NCBI RefSeq assembly: GCF_003286085.1
Contig: NW_020825711.1
Coordinates: 34,533 to 98,532 of the forward strand
From: Drosophila persimilis
Taxonomy: Eukaryota > Arthropoda > Insecta > Diptera > Drosophilidae
Direction: 5' to 3'
Length of the DNA: 64,000 nucleotides
In this document: positions 1 to 11,610 of the stretch, one piece after another
Layout: the number at the start of each line of letters is the position of its first letter
Numbering within the stretch: the first letter of the stretch is position 1
The notes under the pieces: generated by a model
Seen by the model: only the letters and a program-made list of their open reading frames with translations
Database searches by the model: none
What the model was told of the DNA's origin: nothing
Position numbers and translations under genes: made by a program

Positions 1-269
1 ATGATCTACGCCAGCAACTATCAACCATCAATCATCACGAGCTGCCACACCATCTCACCACCGTGCAGCACCATCAACTCGCGGCTTACGCAACCCTAGC
101 AATATTAATTCTATTGATCATTGCCTTCATTTTCCGGGAGAAGTATCTAATATGGAAACCAAGGCCATCAAATCACGATCCAGCCATGTCATCACCCCCT
201 ATACCCCTTGCACGCCGGTTTGCCGTCGACTTGAGCGATGGTTGAACACCAGTTCAACGGCCGGGAGAA
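1..269 (+). pseudogene. BEL/Pao env 3' end (fragment cut by window edge)
   Basis: This is the C-terminal end of the env-like ORF of a roo-type BEL/Pao retrotransposon. It matches positions 47289-47557 of this window almost base for base. The visible protein end holds a hydrophobic anchor, then a basic, proline-rich cytoplasmic tail and a stop at 243-245. A purine-rich stretch before 270 is the likely polypurine tract. Only the tail lies inside the window. Confidence 0.85.
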
Positions 270-848
270 TGTTCAGCCACAGACATGTATTTAATGAATA
301 TTAGGAATATACAGTGCAATCTCATACACAAATACTCATAAATAAAATTGTCCATGTCACTTCATGTGAATGAATATGACGACACGAAAAATACATTAGC
401 AACTAAGAATAGACAATAGCACTTGTATACTCGAACCCACCAAAAGGGATCAAGCAATAAACTATCTACTTTATTGCTGCCAAGTACCTAAGTAAATACA
501 CTGAAATATAACCCCCGCACAGAGTAAGTGTACCCAATCTAAAAATACACTCACAAGGAGCCTGTGCGTTCCTTCCCATAGAATAAGAGTACCACTGCTA
601 GCTATATAAGGAGATGCATTTGTTCAATAAAACTCAGTATCAGAAAAAGTACCATAGCTGCCTGTCACTCATCTTCCATCGCAATCATCAGGGGCTGTCG
701 CCGTGTCTTCAGATCCTCCCTTGCGCACCGTAGGATACCCACTCCGCAGTCCAACTGGTTCAAGTTCTAGTTGCGACGACCAAACTGTAGACGGTTTATG
801 TACCGAATGCAACCCAGCTTCCTACACACACACACACACACATTAACA
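270..848 (+). repeat. BEL/Pao 3' LTR (copy 1)
   Basis: The 579-bp LTR starts TGTTCAG after a purine-rich tract and ends in a CA-microsatellite followed by TTAACA. It is nearly identical to the LTR at 47558-48136. The boundary is fixed by the 5-bp target duplication of that second copy; here the corresponding flank reads ACATC instead of ATATC. A TATA-like TATATAAGG lies near 602 and an AATAAA-type signal follows about 15 bp later. Confidence 0.85.
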
Positions 849-1078
849 ACATCTTTCACCTGAACTGCGGTAACATTAATAAATTTTCATTATTTTCGGG
901 GGAAAATTGAAATATCCCCTTGGCTTATAATAGGTTAATCGGAGGATCCAAGGATTGGAAACTATATTGCTATATTTTGGTATTCCGTCGAATATTATTA
1001 GCTATATAGAACATTTAACCATGCGCACATAATTTTATCCGATTAATGAATCTATTTTCCACTTGACTTGCTGATTTT
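849..1078. other. Duplicated flank of the BEL element (head flank 'a')
   Basis: No coding signal is seen. The segment is repeated at 48137-48346 and, for about 100 bp, in diverged form at 42565-42665. It ends exactly where a DINE-1 unit begins, both here and at 48347. Confidence 0.8.
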
Positions 1079-2210
1079 TATACCCGATACTCAAAATGAG
1101 TATTGGGGTATATTAGATTTGTGGTGAAAGTGGATGTGTGTAACGTCCAGAAGGAATCGTTTCCGACCCCATAAAGTATACATATTCTTGATCAGCATCA
1201 ATAGCCGAGTCGATTGAGCCCTGTCTGTCTGTCCGTCTGTCCGTCCGTCCGTCCATCCGTCCGTCCGTCCGTCCGTCCGTCCGTCCCGTCCTAGCAGCGC
1301 CTAGCAAAGACTATAAGAGCTAGAGCAACCATGTTTTGGATCCAGACTTCTGTGATATGTCACTGCTACAAAAATATTTCAAAACTTCGCCCCGCCCACT
1401 TCCGCCCCCACAAAGGACGAAAATCTGTGGCATCCACAATTTCGACGATACGAGAAAACTAAAAACGCAGAATCGTAGAAGATGACTATATCTTCTAGAG
1501 TGCAAAATCTCCACCAGATCGTATAATTATTATAGCCTGAATCAAGAAAACAATTTCATTCCTTCTCGCTCTGTCTCTCTCTCTAACACACAGGTTTCAT
1601 GGTCGGCTTTGTTAATTGCAAAATATGAGTTCAAGGATCTCAGAACCCATAAGAGCCAGAGCAACCAAATTTGGTATCCACACTCCTGTGATATCGGACC
1701 TTATCCGTTTCGTGTCCAAATTTTGCCACACCCCCTTCCGCCCCCGAAAACGACGAAAATCTGGGGCATCCACAAATCTCAGAGACTATTAAGGCTAGAG
1801 TAACCAAATTTGGTATCCGCACTCCTGTTAGATCTCACTATAAAACGTATATCTCAAAATTTCGCCCCACCCCCTTCCGCCCCCACAAAGGACGAAAATC
1901 TGTTGCATCCACAATATTACAGATTCGAGAAAATTAAAAACGCAGAATCATAGATAATGACCATATCTATCAGATTGCTGAATCTGAATGAGATCAGATT
2001 AGTTTTATAGCCAAAAGGAACAAATCAATTTTCAGTGGCTACGCAGCGCCCGACGTCACGATCAGACTTATTTTCTGTCTCTCTCGCATGCACTCTTTGT
2101 CGTGTTGTTTAATATTAGCGGCGTCTGCCGGAGGAGAGCCATACTGACTTAGTATCGGGTATAACTGTAGAGATGCGGTGTCCGCAGCAACTCACAACGT
2201 TCCCCCTCGT
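1079..2210 (+). mobile_element. DINE-1/mini-me-type non-autonomous Helitron unit U1
   Basis: The unit starts TATACCCGATACTC and carries near its 3' end the inverted match AGTATCGGGTATAA, then a short GC hairpin and the terminus CCCCCTCGTT. A GTCY tetranucleotide microsatellite lies at about 1220-1290. Three diverged internal repeats share the core TTCCGCCCCCNCAAAGGACG. These are the described features of DINE-1/Helentron-associated elements: subterminal inverted repeats, a microsatellite and a 3' hairpin. It is non-coding; short ORFs across it are translations of the repeats. U2 follows head to tail after a few T. Confidence 0.8.
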
Positions 2211-2214
2211 TTTT

Positions 2215-3301
2215 TATACCCGATACTCAAAATGAGTATTGGGGTATATTAGAGATGTGGTAAAAGTGTATGTGTGTAACGTCCAGAAGGAATCGTTTCC
2301 GACCCCATAAAGTATATATATTCTTGATCAGCATCAATAGCCGAGTCGATTGAGCCATGTCTATCTGTCCGTCCGTCCGTCTGTCCGTCTGTCCGTCCCC
2401 TTCAGCGCCTAGTGCTCAAAGACTATAAGAGCTAGAGCAACGATGTTTTGGATCCAGACTTCTGTGATATGTCACTGCTACAAAAATATTTCAAAACTTT
2501 GGCCCGCCCACTTCCGCCCCCACAAAGGGCGAAAATCTGTGGCATCCACAATTTCGACGATACGAGAAAACTAAAATCAGAATCGTAGAAGATGACTATA
2601 TCTTCTAGAGTGCAAAATCTGAACCAGATCGTATAATTATTACAGCCAGAATCACGAAAACAGTTTCAATCTTTCTCGCTCTGTCTCACTCTAACACACA
2701 GGTTTCATGGTCGGTTTTGCCAATTGCAAAATATGAGTTCAAGGATCTCAGAACCCATAAGAGCTAGAGCAACCAAATTTGGTATCCACACTCCTGTGAT
2801 ATCGGACCTTGACCGTTTTGTGTCAAAATTTCGCCACACCCCCTTTCGCCCCTGCAAAGGACGAAAATCTGGGGCAACCACAAATCTCAGAGACTATTAA
2901 GGCTAGAGTAACCAAATTTGGTACACACACTCCTTTAAGATGTCACTATAAAACGTATATCTCATCCGCCCCCACAAAGGACGAAAATCTGTTGCATCCA
3001 CAATATTGCAGATTCGAGAAAACTAAAAACGCAGAATCATAGAGAATGACTATATCTATCCGGTTGCTGAATTTGGATCAGATCAGATAATTTTTGTAGC
3101 CAAAAGGAACAAATCAATTTGCATTGGCTACGCAGCGCCCGACGTCACGCTCAGACTGATTTTCTGTCTCTCTCGCACGCATTCTTTGTCGTGTCGTTTA
3201 ATATTAAAGCGGCGTCTGCCGGAGGAGAGCCATACTGACTTAGTATCGGGTATAACTGTAGAGTTGCGGTGTCCGCAGCAACTCACAACGTTCCCCCTCG
3301 T
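2215..3301 (+). mobile_element. DINE-1/mini-me-type unit U2 (tandem to U1)
   Basis: It has the same architecture as U1. The third internal repeat has lost part of its block near 2962, so TATCTC joins ATCCGCCCCC directly. The same deletion is present in U9 near 59843, which makes U2 and U9 duplicates of one ancestral copy. The tail ends against flank X (3302), as in U9. Confidence 0.8.
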
Positions 3302-3561
3302 TTTTCTTTTAAATTTATTATATATATAAATAAATATTGCTAATACTGTAACAGGTAACGAAGCAGGAGGCTAGGATCTGAAACGGTAGACGAGCAGATG
3401 GAGGGTATGATCGAGATCCATTGCTGCCGATCTCATGGTTAGTCGGGTAGAGTGGGGGGTGGGGTAGGGAGAGATCGCGTCACGATCGTGTGCGGTTCAA
3501 GGTTCAGACGGAAGAAATTTACAGAGAAATGATAGTGTAGGGAGATGAGTCAGCGGAACTA
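3302..3561. repeat. Duplicated spacer X (tail flank of U2)
   Basis: This AT-rich then GT-rich segment has no coding signal. It is repeated at 60182-60481; that copy carries about 35 extra bp in the middle. The last 11 bases are the left copy of the LOA target duplication. Confidence 0.75.
3551..3561. repeat. Left 11-bp target-site duplication of LOA-type LINE
   Basis: CAGCGGAACTA is duplicated at 8860-8870, bracketing the LINE. The unoccupied site occurs once at 60471-60481, which confirms the duplication. Confidence 0.9.
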
Positions 3562-3679
3562 GGTTAGGTTAGGTTGAGGCGGCTGCCGGGCTCGCTCGGA
3601 GCCCGTCAGACTTAGGCCGGTTTCGGCCCGTTGTGATACCGCATAGGATCATTTCCTTCCTGCGTTGTGAGACTTCCTA

Positions 3680-6600
3680 TCAGCAATTATCCCATCCAGA
3701 TGCTCTCACAAAGTTCGCTATCCTTCTGGGACATAGTTTGGACATCTCTGAGATGTCATGTAGAAAGGCTGAGCCCAGGTGCTGTAGCCTTCTTCTGCTG
3801 AGAGCCGGGCAGGAGCAGAACAGATGTTCCACTGTCTCCTCCTCTTCCTCGTCTCTACAGCTGCGACAAAAATCGTTATGTGGGGCCCCCAGCCTGTTAG
3901 CGTGGGTGCCTATTAGCCAGTGTCCCGTGAGGGAACGTGTGACTACGCTGCACCTTTTCCTGCTTAACTTGAGGAGCTCGGAGGTGCGCTTCATGTCCAT
4001 GGTCGGCCATGTTTGCCGAGTTGTGCGACATCGTGGCACTGTTTGCCACATATCGTTTTTTAGTCGCTTGTATTGTTCCCTTATGATGAGCTTACAGGTG
4101 GCCATTGGCATACAGATATCCTCCTTGTCTTGGAGAAGGGGGATTGTAGTGCCAGATCTGGCCAGCTCGTCCGCTATACAGTTGCCCTCGATGTCCCGGT
4201 GGCCCGGGACCCAAATTAGGCTAATAGCAAATTGCTGAGCCATCTCGTGCAGAGATTTGCGACAGTCTGCCACGGTGGCCGAGTTCGAGGAAATCGCGCT
4301 TAGCGATATGATCGCAGCCTGGCTGTCGCTATAAATGTTTAGCTTGGTTGCCGTGACGGCAGCCGCTTGTAGGCAGTCTAGTGCCTCCCTGATTGCTATG
4401 ACTTCCGCTTGAAAGACACTGCAATGATCTGGGAGTCTGAAGGAATGCCTTATGTTTAGCTGTTCAGAGTAGATTCCCCCTCCGACTCTGTCGTCCAGCT
4501 TTGATCCATCTGTGAAGATGCTTATGGCCCCATCAGGGCCTGGGAATCCCTCGAGCCATTCGCCTCTATGAGGGATGATTGTGTCGAAGGGAGTGTCTGT
4601 ATACTCTCTTGGAACTTGGTAGTCTGTTTTTGAGGGGACGGTACTGCTATTTAATATGGCTGAGTGACCTATGCACTGTGTCACCCATTGATCTGAGTCT
4701 CTTAGACGTATTGCTGCTGCTTGTGCCCGTTCCTTCCCTGCGAGTTCAAGGCTCTGTAGGCATAGGATGGCATTTAGCGCATCATTTGGGGTGGTGCGGA
4801 GAGCTCCGCTGATGCATAGGGCGGCAGTCCGCTGGACTTTGCCCAGTTGCTTGGTGATCGCCCTTTTTGATAGGGCTGGCCACCACACCGTAACTACGTA
4901 GAGTAGTATTGGTCTAACTATAGCTTGGTATATGCATTGGACTATGCTTGGGATCATACCCCATCTTAGCCCAATAGCTTTTTTGCATGTATAGAGTGCA
5001 GTCATTGCCTTCTTCACTCTGTCTTTGACATTCAGGTTCCAGCTAAGCTTCTTGTCAATTACCAACCCTAAGTAACTGGCACTGTCGCTAAAGGAGAGCC
5101 TGCATCCTTGTAGTATTGGAGGGTTGAGAGGCGGGACCTTGTATTTATTTGTGAATAATACGAGTTCCGTTTTTGAGGGATTTACTCCCAGACCGCGCGA
5201 TTCCGTCCAATCCGACAGTTGCGCTAGCTTTGTGGACATTAAGTCGCACAGTGTTTGGGGGTATTTCCCCGAGAAAATAATCGCAACGTCATCCGCATAG
5301 GCCACGACTTTGCAGCCCCCCCCCCCCTCCAGGTCCCATAGAATCTTGTTGACTGCTATGTTCCACAGAAGAGGAGACAGGACACCACCTTGCGGGGTGC
5401 CTCTGTTGACATACCTTGACTGGGCGGACGATCCCATCGATGATGTCACCGTCCTGCATGTGAGCAATTGATCAATGAGCATCACCAAGTGACGGTCCAC
5501 CCCCAGGTCAGTCAGGGCTTCTGTAATGGCACCCGGTACAACGTTGTTGAAAGCTCCCTCAATATCGAGAAAGGCTATGAGTGAGTACTCTTTGTGATGC
5601 AGAGATTTCTCTACCGCAGAGATCACTTCATGAAGAGCCGTTTCCGTGGATTTTCCTTTCCGGTAGGCATGCTGTGCGCCTGACAGCAACTGAGGGTGTA
5701 TAGTTGTCCTCAGTTGCAGCCCGACGAGTCTCTCAAAGGTTTTTAGGAGGAAGGACGATAGGCTGATTGGTCTAAAGTCTTTTGCAGCTGAGTGCGAGGC
5801 TTTCCCAGCTTTGGGAATGAAGACTATCTTTGCCTTAAGCCATGTTCGCGGGATTGTACCCACAGCCAGTATCTTCCTGAAGATACCTTGTAGCCAGTTT
5901 ATGGCCGTATCCCCGGCCTTCTGAAGTTGGGCCGGGATTACCTGGTCTGGGCCTGGCGATTTGAACGGGTTGAAGCTGTTTATTGCCCAGCTTATGTTAC
6001 GTTTTGTGAGGATGTGATCCATCGAGGTTACCGGTCCCTCTCCTGGAAGATGTGCCGTCTCGATGGTTGTGCACCCTGGAAAATGTGTGTCTAGTAGAAT
6101 GTGCAGGGACTCCTCACTGGAGTTAGTCCACGTGCCGTCATTCCTTTTAAGATACCCTACCGAGGGGTTAGTTTTTGAGAGAATCTTGCGAAGCCTTGCG
6201 GCCTCTGATGTTTCCTCAATTTCCGAGCAAAATTTTTGCCAAGAGGCCCTTTTTGCTTTCCTTGTTTCCTTTTTATATAGTGACAGACTGATTTTATAGT
6301 CTGCCCAGTGGCTCTCCTCGTTCGCGCTTTTGGCCCTGTTGAAAAGGGTCCTGCAGCTTTTACGTAGGATGTCTATTTGTTTTGACCACCAGGGGGGTTT
6401 CTTTTTCCCCCTAGGTTTGCTAGAGGGGCATGCTGCCGCGAAGGCTTTGTTGCATGCCTCTGTGAACCTGTTCACTAGGCGAGGGGAGTAAGTCCTCCAG
6501 GGCTGAGCTATATTTTTCCCAGTTGGCTTTCCTGGGATTAATATAGTCCTTAGGTTTCGGACACTCGAGGGATAGTGTGGTCTCGATGTATCTGTGGTCA

Positions 6601-7141
6601 GAGAAGGAGTGGTCATCAAGGACTTGCCAACTCTTGACTATGTCTAACAGGTTGGAAGACACTAGGGTGATGTCAATAACCTCCTGTCGATTTTTAATTA
6701 TAAAAGTGGGGTCGTTGCCCCGATTACAAATAAATAGATTTGAGTTAAGGATGAAGCTGAAAAGTGACTCACCCCTTACATTTGTGTTCGAGCTCCCCCA
6801 TTGAGTGTGGTGAGCGTTGGCATCGCAACCTATTAATAGGTCTATGTCCGACCTCTCGCTGTCGCTGGCTAGTTTGCGAACAAGGTCGTTGGGGGGATCG
6901 TTTCCCTCATGGGCCATGTAGGACGACATCAGCCTTGAGCTACAATTATCTTGTACTCCTTCGACCCTAATCCACAAACCTTGTCTCCCACTATCCAAGG
7001 TTCCTGGATCAGGGCTACGTCTGCTCCGCTCTCTTCGAGGCGGAGTATAAGAGCAGCGGATGCTGCTTTACAGTGGTGGAGATTGATCTGAAGGAGCCTC
7101 AGGGACATCCTTAGTGTTCTCCACCACTGTAATGTCGGCAT
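3680..7141 (-). pseudogene. LOA-type ORF2: endonuclease-RT-RNase H polyprotein (frameshifted)
   Basis: Target-primed reverse transcription polyprotein. The APE-type endonuclease N-terminus (LQINLHHCKAA at about 7100) changes frame near 6930-6998 into a stretch with the catalytic GCDANAHH and SDHR motifs, then again near 6490 into a 979-codon ORF (6619-3680). That ORF holds RT motif A (AFLDIEGAF), PQGGVLSPLLW and the catalytic YADD. An RNase H domain follows with FTDGS, a conserved E, YSDSQ and a late D (GNCIADELAR), so the D-E-D-D set is present. A Cys/His cluster (CRSC...HLFCSC) ends the protein. A 12-C run (5316-5327) just before YADD keeps frame. The two frameshifts in the endonuclease region indicate a dead copy. 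Confidence 0.85.
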
Positions 7142-7256
7142 CCGGATCGTCCTCGACTTCCTCGTGGCAACACATCGCCTCGAAGTCGCATCTCAGCGTG
7201 CCATCGGTGGAGTAGCCCTCTGGGTCTATCTCTGTGTGATCGTCGGGTGCTTCGAT

Positions 7257-8541
7257 CTATTGGCCGCCGCATCGGACTTGTAGACCTTTACGGTCACAGA
7301 GCTGAACCCAAAATTGAGCCTCAATCGGGGCCAGCGACTCTTTGTTGAGGACGACCACCGCCTGGTTTGTGGGGCCCTGTGTCGTCTCAACTTTGACCAC
7401 CTTCCAATCCGCTGTTGGGAGGTGGGGGTTGCATCTTTGCAGCATTTTTAGGATGCGCTCCGGCTCCTTCATGGAGGCGGGCACCCAGACTCTCGCCCTT
7501 GGTCTACTGGGCACTTCGCTCCAGTCTACAGCGACGAGCTTCGCCCCTGGGTAGACTTCCCCGACTTGCGCTACCGCTGCTTTGTACAGCTGTACGGAGC
7601 GCTCATCTTCACAGGCTACGATTTTTATGCAGCCCTGGTACCAGCCCATGTCTCTGCAGACGGGGGGGGGGGGGGGGGGGTCCAGGCTGCTTTTCCAACA
7701 GCTCGAAGCAGCGGTCGGCCAGTGCCGCTTCCACCCACTTCCACTGGTTCCTAGGGATCCGGGAGTCCACGCTGCCTTTGTCCAGGACGCCAATTAGCGT
7801 CCTTTCTCTGGCAATCTGCGCGAACGATGCGTTAGGCAGCACTCTGGAGCGCTTCGGTGTCGGCCCCGGAGTCTCCTGCGAGCGCTGCCTTTTTTGCTGA
7901 GGGGCTTCCTTCTTCGGTGCTTCCTTGCCAAAGTTCGGCAGCACCTTCGAGGCCCACTCGACCTTCTTAATCCATTTGTCCGTCGGGCTGGACATCTGGC
8001 TTGCGTTCTGCCGACGGAGTATGTTGCCAGCACTCCTTCTGTCGGCATATGTAAAGGATTTGGCTTTGACACTAGTAGATGGTGACTCATCCCCCTCCAC
8101 TTTACCAGCAGGCAGAGCAGCCGCAGGATTGCATAGCCACTCTGCCAAGGTACCGGTTTTGGGAGCCAATTCACCACCCACCCCGACACCGGGATGGGAC
8201 CCCTTTGGGCTCTCCCTAGCATCTTCCGCCGCGCAGGTTTTCCCTGCTGATTTGCGGGTCGGGCCAGGCCTTTGGGCCGCTGCCTTCCCCTGTTTGGGAT
8301 TGCTCCCTGTTGGCATTTGGGGAGTGCCAGACTCATTTTGTTTGTTTTTAAATTCTTCCATTCTTTTCCCACGAGCTGCAGAGAAGGGGTACGGTCCGTC
8401 CGGGCAGAGATCCACGTTGCCCGGATAAGGCATACTTAGAACAGGGGGCTGCCAAGTCCCTGAGCTCTCCGTTAACGACTGGGCTAGTTTTATATACCGG
8501 GCCCCCAGCCAGGCTGACTCTCGGCACGGGTCGAATAACAC
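7257..8541 (-). pseudogene. LOA-type ORF1 (gag-like), broken at a homopolymer
   Basis: Nucleic-acid-binding ORF1 of the LINE. The first 310 codons (8541-7609) are Lys/Pro/Ser-rich with basic clusters near the middle. Similarity continues in another frame (7793-7257) with a conserved-looking GWYQGCIKI ... PGAKLVAVDW ... RPRARVWVPAS block. The frame change falls exactly on a 19-G run at 7662-7680 (plus strand). Length variation of this run, real or from sequencing, would restore or break the frame. Confidence 0.7.
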
Positions 8542-8859
8542 TCTTAGTCCGGCCCGGTGTGAGCTGAATGTGGGGGGTTGGGATGTGGGTAGGTAGTGTG
8601 TAGGGATAGGGGAGTGTGTGAGCTACTTATACGAGGCGGCACCACAAGCGCATCGTCAGTGTTGCTACTCCGCGAACACCCGCTGGCTGTCCGGGGCTGC
8701 TTATTTTCGGTACTCTCCCTAGGGATGTCCGATTATTCGCAGCTGACCTACCTATATGACCTGTATATAGGTAGGTCGTTCGCTATCCGCAACCTGCGAC
8801 CCGTCCGGTGGCCTCAGCTAGGCCCCCTTTGAGCCACCTCACGAGCTCATCAGACCAGA

Positions 8860-8870
8860 CAGCGGAACTA
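8860..8870. repeat. Right 11-bp target-site duplication of LOA-type LINE
   Basis: This is CAGCGGAACTA, identical to 3551-3561. Confidence 0.9.
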
Positions 8871-10475
8871 ATTCGAGCGGGAATTGCTTGCGGTGTCATT
8901 GCAACTCGGTATGCCCACCCTTCCTTGATCGCACCGGTCCAAATAGGCTGAGTAATGGGTAACGATCCCTAAAATAAACGCTCTACTTCTGCTAGGTTAC
9001 GTCATCTCGGCGCCACATGATCCTTAATAACGGCAACAATTAACGGGAATTCATTACAAACAGTTTATTCATTAAACTTTTCTACAAGCTCTCATGGCTG
9101 CTAAGTGGTTATATATATATAAAGGCTACTAAAGTAATAAGGAAAATATGTTCAAATAAGCTGCAATTAAGATTAATTATATATATAAAAATATCATGAT
9201 GAAAGATCCTATTAGACTAGGGTCAACTAATTATAAAGAGTAAATTCAGGAATAATGGTAATTACGTTACACAAATATAAATATATTCGAAAGGTTTTCA
9301 GTTTAATTGTGTAACAAGTCAACGATATATTTCTATACGTCAGTAGGGGATGGATTGGAGGGGATGTCGAGGTCACTGCCGGTGGGGATTCTCTGGTTCC
9401 GTGCTCATTCGGTAACTTGTGGGGGGGGGGGGGGGGGGGGGGTCGTTTGACCGCGTCTCGACTCATACTACATAAACTTTAAAATTGTAGAATCCCGTGA
9501 CTCTACAGGGAGCTAACTCCGAAAACAACAATTTGCATATTCCGATCATATCCGAAATGAAATGGCACAATCATACATAGGGCGTTCTCGAAAGTACTAG
9601 GGACTTTCGTCGGGGTGTTCCAAAAATATCGCGGGCGTGAGGTCTTGAGATGGAAGTCGACACACACAATTTTGTACCCACCCTTCCATGATTTCCAGTG
9701 GTGCGAAATGTTCTGGAAATCCCTAATATTCTCACCCTACCCCCTTACGTCACCATGTCACCAGGAAATTAGAAGTCTACTCCATATTCATGGCTGACAA
9801 AATTCAATATATTTCTTTGGACTTAATACTAGACATGTGGCTACATCATCAAAACCGAGCGAACAAGTGTTTCACTACCGGAAAGAACACAAGTCTTTAA
9901 TTAACCAGTAGGCAAATCAAGGGAAAGAAATTAATGGAAATGGAAAAATATGAGGCTTAATCTCTAAAGGAGAAAGAGAAACGTTTTAGATATTTATAGA
10001 GGTATGTATATATAAACGAGAGCGTATGTGAATATAATATATGATATTAGAAGTAAGGAAATTAAATATGTATAAAGAAAAAACGAAAAATTAAAAAATT
10101 ATAAAAAGCCGAGGGGGTCACACCAGCGTACCGCCATGGTGAGCCAAAACGCAATTTAATTAAAAATAAAAAAAATAAAACATTTTTATGGTTGTTGGTT
10201 TAAGGAGATTAAAAAAAATTTTCTTTTTTTTTGTTGTTAGTGTATTTGTCGGCTACGTTTCAATGCATTACAAAAATGCATGGAAAGCGAGCACTGCCAG
10301 CTTAAAGCAGAATTGGCAACGACGAGAACGAAAAGCTTCGAGCGTGGGGAACGCAAGCGTTGCGCTCTCTTATCAGCAGCGGCTGGCCGCTGCGCATGCC
10401 TTTTACGATTTTACGAATTCAGGCGCAAAAGAGAACAAGGAAATTGGGTCACTTACAGCTTCAATACAGTAAAAA
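8871..10475. repeat. Duplicated spacer F (long form)
   Basis: No gene is recognised. The segment matches 60482-62031. Its right part (from 9443) also occurs as 13865-14905 and, inverted, at 50596-51640. A run of 22 G (9421-9442) sits at the internal boundary; in the 60-kb copy this place reads GGGGAGGG. Two short ORFs recur in the copies but one copy is frameshifted, so I do not call them genes. Confidence 0.75.
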
Positions 10476-11610
10476 ACGAGGGGGAACGTTGTGAGTTGCT
10501 GCGGACACCGCAACTCTACGGTTATACCCGATACTAAGTCAGTATGGCTCTCCTCCGGCAGATGCCGCTAATATTTAACGACACGACAAAGAGTGCGTGC
10601 GAGAGAGACAGAAAATCAGTCTGAGCGTGACGTCGGGCGCTGCGTAGCCACTGCAAATTGATTTGTTCCTTTTGGCTATAAAAATGATCTGATCTGATCT
10701 GATCCAGATTCAGCAATCTAATAGATATGGTCATTATCTATGATTCTGCGTTTTTAGTTTTCTCAAATCTGCAATATTGTGGATGCAACAGATTTTCGTC
10801 CTTTGTGGGGGCGGAAGGGGGTGTGGCGAAATTCTGAGATATACGTTTTATAGTGACATCTTAATGGAGTGTGTGTACCAAATTTGGTTACTCTAGCCTT
10901 AATAGTCTCTGAGATTTGTGGTTGCCTCAGATTTTCGTCCTTTGCGGGGGCGGAAGGGGGTGTGGCGAAATTTGGACAGGAAACGGTCAAGGTCCGATAT
11001 CACAGGAGTGTGGATACCAAATTTGGTTGCTCTGGCTTTTATAGGTTCTGAGATCCTTGAACTCATATTTTGCAATTGGCAAAACCGACCATGAAACCTG
11101 TGTGTTAGAGTGAGACAGAGCGAGAAAGAGTGAAATTGTTTTCGTGATTCTGGCTGTAATAATTATACGATCTGGTTGAGATTTTGCACTCTAGAAGACA
11201 TAGTCATCTTCTACGATTCTGCGTTTTTAGTTTTCTCGTATCGTCGAAATTGTGGATGCCACAGATTTTCGCCCTTTGTGGGGGCGGAAGTGGGCGGGGC
11301 AAAGTTTTGAAATATTTTTGGAGCAGTGACATATCACAGAAGTCTGGATCCAGAACATCGTTGCTCTAGCTCTTATAGTCTTTGAGCATTAGGCGCTGAA
11401 GGGGACGGACAGACGGACAGACGGACAGACGGACGGACGGACAGACAGACAGGGCTCAATCGACTCGGCTATATAGACTCGGCTGTATAGATGCTGATCA
11501 AGAATATATATACTTTATAGGGTCGGAAACGATTCCTTCTGGACGTTACACACATCCACTTTTACCACAAATCTAATATACCCCAATACTCATTTTGAGT
11601 ATCGGGTATA
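10476..11610 (-). mobile_element. DINE-1-type unit U3
   Basis: The reversed unit has its tail (ACGAGGGGGAACG) at 10476 against spacer F and its head (GTATCGGGTATA) at 11610 abutting U4. It has a GTCY microsatellite near 11400-11450 and three internal repeats. Confidence 0.8.

Larger units (their letters stand above)
3562..8859 (-). mobile_element. LOA-type non-LTR retrotransposon, full length, minus strand
   Basis: The 5,298-bp element runs from 8859 (5') to 3562 (3'). It holds a 5' UTR of about 320 bp, a gag-like ORF1, an ORF2 with endonuclease, reverse transcriptase and RNase H, and a 3' UTR of about 120 bp. Its 3' end is a short tandem tail of AACCT units rather than poly(A). An 11-bp TSD flanks it and the empty site survives at 60471. 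The RT with a PQGGVLSP motif plus a C-terminal RNase H is typical of the LOA clade (LOA, Bilbo, Baggins). Assignment is by motif recall, so I-group relatives remain possible. Two frameshifts in ORF2 and one in ORF1 make it probably inactive. Confidence 0.85.

Noticed and set aside
1220..1290. CRISPR-like array
   Set aside because: GTCY tetranucleotide microsatellite without spacers; the genome is eukaryotic.
1113..3042. Short ORFs in DINE-1 units (for example those encoding repeated NFATPPFAP or SVRLSV-type peptides)
   Set aside because: They are translations of the GTCY microsatellite and internal repeats, occur in unit after unit in several frames, and lack codon constraint.
3561..3580. 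Telomeric repeat
   Set aside because: The GGTTA-like units are only the few-copy 3' tail of the LOA-type LINE on the other strand, bounded by its TSD.
4579..4812. Plus-strand ORFs within the LOA-type LINE (also at 3633, 6063, 7415 and 7925)
   Set aside because: They are shadows of the minus-strand ORF1/ORF2 coding sequence.
9615..9797. 60-codon ORF in spacer F present in all four copies
   Set aside because: Presence reflects duplication only; there is no domain, no promoter and no independent evidence of constraint.
10188..10472. 94-codon ORF in spacer F, repeated at 14618 and 50883
   Set aside because: Copies are recent duplicates, the 61.8-kb copy is frameshifted, and the end runs up to the DINE-1 tail. 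No domain is recognised.
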